From a virus, in IMG/VR virus record IMGVR_UViG_3300050132_000271, positions 1 to 26,352 of that record: 26,352 nucleotides of DNA; one strand, 5' to 3'. Shown piece after piece: positions 21,930-26,352 of this stretch. The notes beneath the pieces are model-generated. The model had not been told where the DNA came from. It was given only the letters and a program-made list of their open reading frames with translations, and ran no database searches. The first letter of the stretch is position 1, and each line of letters begins with the position of its first letter. A program made the position numbers and the translations under genes.

Positions 21930-22216
21930 TGGTCACCTCCTGGACGGCGGCGGAAGTTGGACAACTTGACGGCGGCCCAGATCGTGGCGAAGGCCGCGGC
22001 CCAGTTACCGTCGATGTGCGGATGGACCTGCAGCCAGTAGATGGAGAACGGGAACAGCACGCAGAAGGCCATCGCGTCCAGATCCACGACCGGATCATCG
22101 GTGTTCATCGCGTGGGAGATCAGGGTCTTGATCGGCGTCCACGCCCTCTGGTACCACTTCGGGGAATTCCCAGTCGTAGGGTCGGCACAGGGGGCAGTCG
22201 CACATTCGGGGCTCAC
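21926..22216 (-). CDS. Holin-like small membrane protein
   Basis: The frame gives 96 aa from a GTG at 22216 that overlaps the enzyme stop as GTGA. Two hydrophobic segments are visible, AMAFCVLFPFSIYWLQV and NWAAAFATIWAAVKL, followed by a basic end (FRRRPGGDQ), which suits a small class II-type holin. The stretch before them (KWYQRAWTPIKTLISHAMN) is amphipathic. The first 16 codons have poor third-position GC, unlike the rest, while the overlapping frame starting at ATG 22205 (MCDCPLCRPYDWEFP) has good third-position GC there. The two frames could be one gene broken by one base in a GGGG run (22161-22164 on the + strand). Holin function is inferred from context. Confidence 0.55.
   Translation of the reverse strand: MSPECATAPCADPTTGNSPKWYQRAWTPIKTLISHAMNTDDPVVDLDAMAFCVLFPFSIYWLQVHPHIDGNWAAAFATIWAAVKLSNFRRRPGGDQ
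22095..22205 (-). CDS. Alternative 36-aa overlapping frame with CDCPLC motif
   Basis: ATG 22205 starts a short frame reading MCDCPLCRPYDWEFPEVV and ending at TGA 22097-22095, overlapping the start half of the holin-like gene. Its first 15 or so codons use GC-rich third positions like real genes of this phage, and later ones do not. It is either a tiny separate gene or the true N-terminus of the holin-like gene after a one-base frame change in the C-run TTCCCCGAAG. Confidence 0.3.
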   Translation of the reverse strand: MCDCPLCRPYDWEFPEVVPEGVDADQDPDLPRDEHR

Positions 22217-22626
22217 GCGACGACCTGCAGGCGGCGCACGCCGGAATCAGCCACGGCCTGGCGCACGTCATGCGCCTGGATGATGCAGCCCTCGCTGGAG
22301 TTTGCCGGGTCATCCCCGCCGGCGCCGTGCATGAAGAACTCGCCACGGCCGAGCATGTCGTTCTCGGGGTCCGGCGTGAGCTGGAAGGTCAACTGGCCAA
22401 GCTTCGGGTGGTGGAAGGGCTCACTCATCGTGTACCAGCCCACCGGTAGTGGGCCGATGAACCTCACGGCCTGCATGGCCGGATTGTTCCGCCCCTGGAT
22501 GTGGTCGGGGTTCACGCCGACCCGAGAGTCATTCCCAGCCCAGCCAGTGCCGAGCAGGGTTTCAGTGCCATCGTCCTCAACTTGAACAAGCGCGCCGCTG
22601 TCCTGGGTGAACCGGTCATAGGCCAT
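22213..22626 (-). CDS. Endolysin candidate with L,D-transpeptidase-like (DUF2778/Tlde1) active site
   Basis: The 137-aa product reads FTQDSGALVQVEDDG and LLGTGWAGND at the start (the short beta-hairpin opening of this group). It has the catalytic pattern H100-G in FFMHGAGGDD and S111-E-G-C114 in NSSEGCIIQ, the spacing expected of the HxG...S/TxGC motif of L,D-transpeptidase-fold enzymes. Related Tlde1/DUF2778 proteins cut or exchange D-amino acids in peptidoglycan stems. As it stands before a holin-like and a spanin-like gene, it is probably the lysis enzyme. This is an unusual class for an endolysin, and no lysozyme or amidase is seen in the window. AAGGAG 7 bases before ATG 22626 gives strong initiation. 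Confidence 0.7.
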   Translation of the reverse strand: MAYDRFTQDSGALVQVEDDGTETLLGTGWAGNDSRVGVNPDHIQGRNNPAMQAVRFIGPLPVGWYTMSEPFHHPKLGQLTFQLTPDPENDMLGRGEFFMHGAGGDDPANSSEGCIIQAHDVRQAVADSGVRRLQVVA

Positions 22627-22730
22627 GACGCGCTCCTTCTGGAGCCGCCACGATCAACGGCCAAGAGGCCTCCACGGCCCTGCCGGGAAGGCTGAGGGCG
22701 CTTGCGATCGCGGCGGGTTCCAGAGGCATC

Positions 22731-22750
22731 GGGGAGGATCTCCGCTCCCC
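22731..22750. other. Short hairpin in the gap before the endolysin gene
   Basis: GGGGAG (22731-22736) pairs with CTCCCC (22745-22750) around 8 nt, without a U-run on either side. It lies in the 197-bp gap between the small HTH gene and the endolysin gene, in which I see no convincing gene. It could be a weak attenuator or processing site. Confidence 0.3.
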
Positions 22751-22792
22751 AACTTCTCCCGCTTAAGACGACCCGGCTATCAAGTGATCATC

Positions 22793-22828
22793 CCAATTAC
22801 TCCAATGGTTCCAATTACCCCAATTACC
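22793..22828. repeat. Four tandem 9-bp units, CCAATTACC type
   Basis: The units read CCAATTACT, CCAATGGTT, CCAATTACC and CCAATTACC on the + strand (GGTAATTGG on the coding strand). The last units overlap the stop codon of the small HTH gene. AT-rich, helically phased short repeats beside a gene for a DNA-binding protein look like a cluster of protein-binding sites. They lie where the late operon has its largest gap. Confidence 0.5.
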
Positions 22829-23009
22829 CCACTTCAGGCATGACGGTGGCGAGTTCCTGGACAGCCGAGCGCAGCCAGCGGAGCTTGCCGCCCGGGGTCA
22901 GCTTCCAGGGGATGTGGTCGCGGAACTTGATCCGGAACGTCTGGTCGCTGATCCCGCCGTCCAAGATCTCGTTCGCTTCGCGGGTGGTGATCCAGGCGCT
23001 GGTCATCAT
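22824..23009 (-). CDS. Small excisionase-like HTH DNA-binding protein
   Basis: The ATG at 23009 overlaps the previous stop (ATGA) and has a G-run upstream as ribosome-binding site. The 61-aa product, with WITTREANEILDGGISDQTF and KLRWLRSAVQELATVM, resembles the winged or MerR-like helix-turn-helix of small excisionase and AlpA-type proteins: a helix pair, then a wing (WKLTPGGKLRW). Upstream frame extension is a shadow. Such a protein in the middle of a late operon, beside four tandem 9-bp repeats, could be a recombination directionality factor or a local regulator. It could also be a terminase-associated DNA-binding factor. Confidence 0.55.
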   Translation of the reverse strand: MMTSAWITTREANEILDGGISDQTFRIKFRDHIPWKLTPGGKLRWLRSAVQELATVMPEVG

Positions 23010-23152
23010 GCCCCCCAGTAAAGGTCGTGGCTGTCGGGATGGCCGGCGTTCAGCACCACCCAGCAGGCTTTCCGCAGCTTGCGCAGGATGCGGTTCTCGG
23101 CCGGCGTCGGGGCCGTGATCCAGCCGAAGCCAGTGCCAAAGGTTATGGTCAT
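23006..23152 (-). CDS. 48-aa protein of unknown function
   Basis: An ATG at 23152 overlaps the previous stop as ATGA, and its stop overlaps the next start as ATGA. The product, which has ITAPTPAENRILRKLRKACW and NAGHPDSHDLYWGA, fills a stretch that would otherwise be an odd gap in a coupled operon. It has a short basic helix and a G-rich ribosome-binding site upstream. I know no family. The double overlap is the main evidence. Confidence 0.6.
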   Translation of the reverse strand: MTITFGTGFGWITAPTPAENRILRKLRKACWVVLNAGHPDSHDLYWGA

Positions 23153-23463
23153 ACTGGCCCCCACATCGGAAAGAAGTCATCAGGCAGAGCGGCCAGCAGC
23201 GCCCGGCGGAACCCGGGCGGATATGGCGCCTCGGGGTGGTAGCGGCCGGCCTCGAGGTCCCAAGGCACGGCAAACTGCACCACGGCTTTCACGGGGAGGC
23301 CCAGCTGGGGATCGGCCACAACCTCAGCCGTGAACTCGTGCTGGCGCCGATACATAGGCATGCCGACGAGTCTGACCACCTCCGCCACTTCTGGGATCGG
23401 CTGGTAGAGCGCTCTCAGGTCTGGGCCGCCTTCCTCGCGGCTGGGAATGTTTCCAAGGTTCAT
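23149..23463 (-). CDS. Hypothetical protein behind the large terminase (104 aa)
   Basis: ATG 23463 overlaps the terminase stop as ATGA; upstream frame is a shadow. The product is 104 aa with a central AEVVRLVGMPMYRRQHEF and the aromatic C-terminus LPDDFFPMWGPV. It has alternating strands in the middle (LPVKAVVQFAVPWDLEAG). I do not recognise it. No cysteines or membrane segments are visible. Confidence 0.6.
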   Translation of the reverse strand: MNLGNIPSREEGGPDLRALYQPIPEVAEVVRLVGMPMYRRQHEFTAEVVADPQLGLPVKAVVQFAVPWDLEAGRYHPEAPYPPGFRRALLAALPDDFFPMWGPV

Positions 23464-24992
23464 ACCCTCACCCCTCCCATTTCTTCCTCGTCTTGCCCTG
23501 CCCCTGCCATCTCCTGCTCCATCCAGTCGAGCATGCCGGTCATGGCACCGGCACCGATCAGCGCGTGCTTGATGAGCTGGGTGAGCATGTCCACCTGGTC
23601 GTCGTGCTTGCCCTGCGGGAAGGCGTAGAGCTCGGCCAGGAAGTCGGCCGTCCACGGCGCATCCTCCGGCAGCCAGATCCGCCCAGCCTCCCACGTGGGT
23701 GCGCAAGCGATGGTTCGGGAGGTCTTGTCGGTGTCGACCTTGACCTTGACCACCGGCAGGGCCGTGTCGTTCTGCAGCTCCTGGATCAGGCTCTGGCCGC
23801 TGGCCTTGTCCTCCACCAGGAAGGCGTCGGGGCGATGCTTGGCGGCCATGAGCTTGGCCTGGATCTTCAGCTCGGGGAAGCTGGCCTGCTCGCGCCAGAG
23901 GTCGGTGAGCCAGAGGCCCATGAAGCCTGGGATGGTGCACTGGCCCGCGGCGCCGATGACCGAGTAGTCCGCCGTCTTCTCCTTCGAGAAGGCCGTGTCA
24001 GCGCTGAGGAATCGCATGCTGAACTCGGGCTCGGACCCGGTCTTGTAGAACCGGACGTAGCCGGCCTTGAGGATCAGTCCGTCCTTGGGCGCCGGGCGCT
24101 GCAGCAGCTGGCCGGCCGTGCCCGCGGTGCCGAGAACCTTCTTCTGGGCGGCCACTGCCTGCGCCGGGAAACGCTCCGGGAACATCAGCTCGCCTTCGAT
24201 CTGGCGCGGGTCGACCCAGTTGAGGCCGGGGGTGGGGGCCGGGCCGGGATCCTTCTCGGTCGGCACCTCGTACTCCATCCGGATCACCAGGAAGGCCCAG
24301 TCGTCCGGATCCTTGCCCTCCACGTGGCCGGTGAGGTCCTCCTCGTGCACGCGCTGCTGGATGACCACCCGGTGCCCGGTGCTGAGGTCGTTGAGGCGGG
24401 ACCACATGGCGTTGTCCCACCAGTCCTTGACCCGGTTCCGGTCCGCCTCGCCGCCAGTGGTGCTGTTCGGGTCGTCCACGAAGATGTCGTCGGCCCGCTG
24501 GCCCACGATGATGGCGCCGGCGCTGATGGCCTGGCGGAAGCCGGTCTTCGTGTTGACGTAGTGTCCCTTGGCGTTCTGGTCGCGGGTGAAGCGCCAGGCC
24601 GGGCGGAAGGCCTTCTGGTACCAGGAGCTGTCCAACAACAGCCGGCACTTGACTGAGTCACGCAGGGCGACGTCGTCGTTGCCGCTGGCGAACAGGCCGC
24701 GCCAGGACGGATTGCGGGTCCACATCCAGGCCGGCAAGCACACGCTGGTGATCGTGCTCTTGGACGTCCCGGGCGGCACGTTGATCACCAGGTTGCGGAT
24801 CACCCGGCCGTCGCGGATCAGCCGGTCCTCCAACAAGGCCTGGACGTGCTGGCAGATCGCGTCCAGCACCCAGCTCCACTTGAGCGGGGTTTCGGGCTCA
24901 AAGACGTGCCAGCTCTGCTTGACGAACTCGGCCAGCGAGCGCCGGGCTTTCTCCGCCCGGGCGTCCTGGAGGGTGGCGCGCCGGCGGGTCAA
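23460..24992 (-). CDS. terL: Terminase large subunit (ATPase and nuclease)
   Basis: The 510-aa product packages DNA into the prohead. The ATPase domain has Walker A in NVPPGTSKST (71-80) and Walker B in ADDIFVDDPN (acidic D173-D174). The RNase H-like nuclease domain has D332 in LSADTAFSKEKTADYSVIG, E394 in DAFLVEDKASGQS and D464-D465 in GKHDDQVDML. All expected catalytic acids are present. The start is a TTG at 24992 overlapping the small-subunit stop as TTGA, and no ATG fits the N-terminus of the family. Length is normal. The pattern resembles Terminase_6-type enzymes. Confidence 0.95.
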   Translation of the reverse strand: MTRRRATLQDARAEKARRSLAEFVKQSWHVFEPETPLKWSWVLDAICQHVQALLEDRLIRDGRVIRNLVINVPPGTSKSTITSVCLPAWMWTRNPSWRGLFASGNDDVALRDSVKCRLLLDSSWYQKAFRPAWRFTRDQNAKGHYVNTKTGFRQAISAGAIIVGQRADDIFVDDPNSTTGGEADRNRVKDWWDNAMWSRLNDLSTGHRVVIQQRVHEEDLTGHVEGKDPDDWAFLVIRMEYEVPTEKDPGPAPTPGLNWVDPRQIEGELMFPERFPAQAVAAQKKVLGTAGTAGQLLQRPAPKDGLILKAGYVRFYKTGSEPEFSMRFLSADTAFSKEKTADYSVIGAAGQCTIPGFMGLWLTDLWREQASFPELKIQAKLMAAKHRPDAFLVEDKASGQSLIQELQNDTALPVVKVKVDTDKTSRTIACAPTWEAGRIWLPEDAPWTADFLAELYAFPQGKHDDQVDMLTQLIKHALIGAGAMTGMLDWMEQEMAGAGQDEEEMGGVRV

Positions 24993-25561
24993 GCGCCCGC
25001 CTTTTCCTGGAGGGCGATCAGCTGATCCAGCTCTACGTCGCTGAGGGTGCTCATGTCCGGTTCGTCCTCGGGATCCTCAGGCGGCAGCTCGCGGCCCTGG
25101 GTGATGGCCGCCAGGCGCAGGGCCGGGGCCGCGGCACGGTTGGCCGCGAAGTTGAGGGTGTTCACGTCGTCGATCGCCGCCTTGTTTACCATGCTGCCGT
25201 CCTTCGGCTCCGCCAGCGGCACGTCCTTCTTCCGCGCCTCGGCCAGCTCGGCCAGGTACACCGCGGTGGCAGTGCCGGCCCGGGCCATGCGGGCGAGGTT
25301 GTTGGCCATGAATTTCATGTTGTCAGCGAGCGACAACGCCAGGCCGCGTTCATTTACCGGCAGTGACTCAAGTGCCTTATCCGCTTCAAACACTTTGTTT
25401 GCAACATTTTTGATTCGCTCTGCCTTTTTTGAGCAGTGGGCGGAAATCGTGGAAGCGGCGCATTTGAATTCGCGCGCCAGGCCTCGGACGGATTCACCAG
25501 CCGCGACCCGGCGTTTGATCTCCTCGAGTTGGCGCGCGTCGAGCTTGGCTGGCCTACCCAT
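24989..25561 (-). CDS. terS: Terminase small subunit
   Basis: The 190-aa product has an N-terminal helix-turn-helix (AAGESVRGLAREFKCAASTI, about 20-45) for recognising the packaging site, a helical middle (LADNMKFMANNLARMARAG) that would oligomerise, and an acidic C-terminus (PEDPEDEPDMSTLSDVEL) of the kind that contacts the large subunit. GGAGAG 6 bases before ATG 25561 fixes the start, which lies inside the end of the preceding micro-gene. It directly precedes terL with a TTGA overlap. Confidence 0.88.
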   Translation of the reverse strand: MGRPAKLDARQLEEIKRRVAAGESVRGLAREFKCAASTISAHCSKKAERIKNVANKVFEADKALESLPVNERGLALSLADNMKFMANNLARMARAGTATAVYLAELAEARKKDVPLAEPKDGSMVNKAAIDDVNTLNFAANRAAAPALRLAAITQGRELPPEDPEDEPDMSTLSDVELDQLIALQEKAGA

Positions 25562-25646
25562 GCTGCTCTCCCATGTCGAGAATCCAGATCACGAGGCCCA
25601 CGGCCAGGATCACCACCAGGTGCGCGAAATCCACCAGGCGGCTCAT
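25554..25646 (-). CDS. 30-aa single-span membrane micropeptide
   Basis: ATG 25646 overlaps the stop of the preceding gene as ATGA, and the TAG at 25556-25554 overlaps the start of terS by 8 bases. The product is almost all membrane segment (VDFAHLVVILAVGLVIWILD) with an Arg before it and an acidic end. Conserved overlaps on both sides argue for a real gene. Possible roles are a small holin or pinholin-like peptide, or an exclusion factor; context gives no more. Confidence 0.6.
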   Translation of the reverse strand: MSRLVDFAHLVVILAVGLVIWILDMGEQHG

Positions 25647-26014
25647 AGCAGGTTCACCGCGACGAGGGGCTGGACATTGCCGCGGTTCTTCGCGTGTTCG
25701 GCACGGTAGGCCAGCCGGCGCAGGAACTGGTGGGTGTCCTCCCGTTCGAGGCAGTTTGGATCCCCGCAGGTCTCCCGGGTGCCGACGCCGTTGATCGGGC
25801 GGCCCTCGTGGTTGAGCATGACCTCGGGGTCGGTCTTGTAGGGCTGGCGCTCGTGTCCTTCGACCTGGTAGGTGAAGAAAATATCACTGCACCAGGGGCA
25901 GCGCTTGCCGAGGGAGCGGGTGTAGACCCTGTCGTCGCGCACCACCCGGGTCTCCTCGTGGGGCTGACTGGCAGAGGCCTTCTGGTCGGCGAACCATTCC
26001 TGCTCGGCGGTCAT
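25643..26014 (-). CDS. Putative zinc-binding protein upstream of terminase (123 aa)
   Basis: ATG 26014 overlaps the previous stop (ATGA), with GAGGTGG about 6 bases upstream. The product has CPWC (GKRCPWCSDIFF) and CGDPNC (RETCGDPNCLERED), a four-cysteine set that could hold a zinc ion, with a charged helical C-terminus (HQFLRRLAYRAEHAKNRG). No HNH endonuclease histidines are visible, though HNH proteins often lie beside terminase genes. I do not assign a function. Confidence 0.65.
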   Translation of the reverse strand: MTAEQEWFADQKASASQPHEETRVVRDDRVYTRSLGKRCPWCSDIFFTYQVEGHERQPYKTDPEVMLNHEGRPINGVGTRETCGDPNCLEREDTHQFLRRLAYRAEHAKNRGNVQPLVAVNLL

Positions 26015-26352
26015 GAGGCCACCTCGCTGAGCGGCAGCAACTCACCGTTCGCGCTGGGAGGCCTGGGCCGTGGTGGTGGGTCAGGAGGAGCCCCGGCGGC
26101 CTGGTTGGTGACGTGGGCCTGGTAGTAAGCCTTCCAGGGGCCCTTCTCGCCGAAGAAGTGCTGGGCGGCTTTGATCCACTTGCCGCGGGACTTCCACTCC
26201 ATGACGGCGCGCTCTGCCAGGGCCTTACAGACCTCGAGCTTGCCGCCCTCCTTGACGATCACCGCGAGACGATCCGCCAGGAGGGGGGCGCTGCTGAAGG
26301 GAACCTTCTGCGGATCCTTGCCGGGATCCACCGGCTGTTCGTCGACCTTGTG
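26011..26352 (-). CDS. Hypothetical protein, N-terminus beyond window edge
   Basis: The frame is open to the right edge. A GTG at 26331 is a possible start, but seven more codons continue without a stop, so the true start may be outside. The visible part (from that GTG, 106 aa) has a helical centre (LADRLAVIVKEGGKLEV, EWKSRGKWIKAAQHFFG) and a Pro-rich C-terminal tail. No family is recognised. It is coupled to the next gene by ATGA. Confidence 0.55.
   Translation of the reverse strand, partial: HKVDEQPVDPGKDPQKVPFSSAPLLADRLAVIVKEGGKLEVCKALAERAVMEWKSRGKWIKAAQHFFGEKGPWKAYYQAHVTNQAAGAPPDPPPRPRPPSANGELLPLSEVAS

Noticed and set aside
22793-22828. CRISPR array or plasmid-type origin iterons
   Set aside because: The units are 9 bp with no spacers, and no replication initiator gene lies nearby. 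A small protein-binding cluster is the more modest reading.
25643-26014. HNH endonuclease beside the terminase
   Set aside because: The four cysteines are there, but no H-N-H pattern follows, so only zinc binding is suggested.

Overview
This window is most of the late region of a tailed, HK97-type siphophage (temperate phage or prophage) from a GC-rich bacterium. The host is probably Gram-negative: there is a lipoprotein with a lipobox-like signal, a spanin-like lysis protein and a cross-link-type (L,D-transpeptidase fold) lysis enzyme. I cannot name the host from the sequence. Nothing in the window looks like ordinary host chromosome.

Layout. Left end (1-530, + strand): the C-terminal half of a tyrosine integrase, then a candidate attachment core. 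The core is the 3' half of a tRNA-Lys(CTT) with no 5' half, followed by a hairpin terminator and flanked by direct repeats that look like integrase arm sites. Integrase, tRNA fragment and late genes lie together without host DNA between them, so the arrangement fits an intact attP (excised, circular or virion form) better than a prophage end. Accessory block (650-2723): two divergent small genes (a 62-aa protein and a ribbon-helix-helix regulator) around an AT-rich operator-like region; a structured 315-bp leader; then a + strand gene for a lipoprotein that is a paralogue of the phage's own tailspike beta-helix. Late operon (2727-26352, - strand, read right to left): zinc-binding and small membrane proteins, terS, terL, three small genes, a lysis cassette, a portal-MuF fusion, a small unknown protein, prohead protease with scaffold, major capsid, a HeH/LEM-like protein, head-tail connectors, tail terminator, a helical protein, tail tube, G/GT chaperones with a -1 frameshift, tape measure, a gene-transfer-agent-like baseplate set (DUF2460, DUF2163, NlpC/P60, tail tip), an interrupted tail protein, the tailspike and a 51-aa gene.

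How it works together. Almost every gene in the late operon overlaps the next by an ATGA, GTGA, TTGA or TAATG junction, so the 23.6-kb unit looks translationally coupled. Packaging, head, lysis and tail genes would be expressed together late in infection. The lysis genes sit unusually between terminase and portal.

The part most worth a second look is the lipoprotein. It keeps the spike's beta-helix, drops the virion-anchoring N-terminus and the C-terminal module, gains an export signal, lies convergent to the spike operon with a 3-bp gap, and shares a 12-bp palindromic motif in its leader with the start of the neighbouring regulator gene. It may be a lysogen-expressed surface copy of the phage's own receptor-binding or depolymerase domain, for example for superinfection exclusion. 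That function is inferred, not shown.
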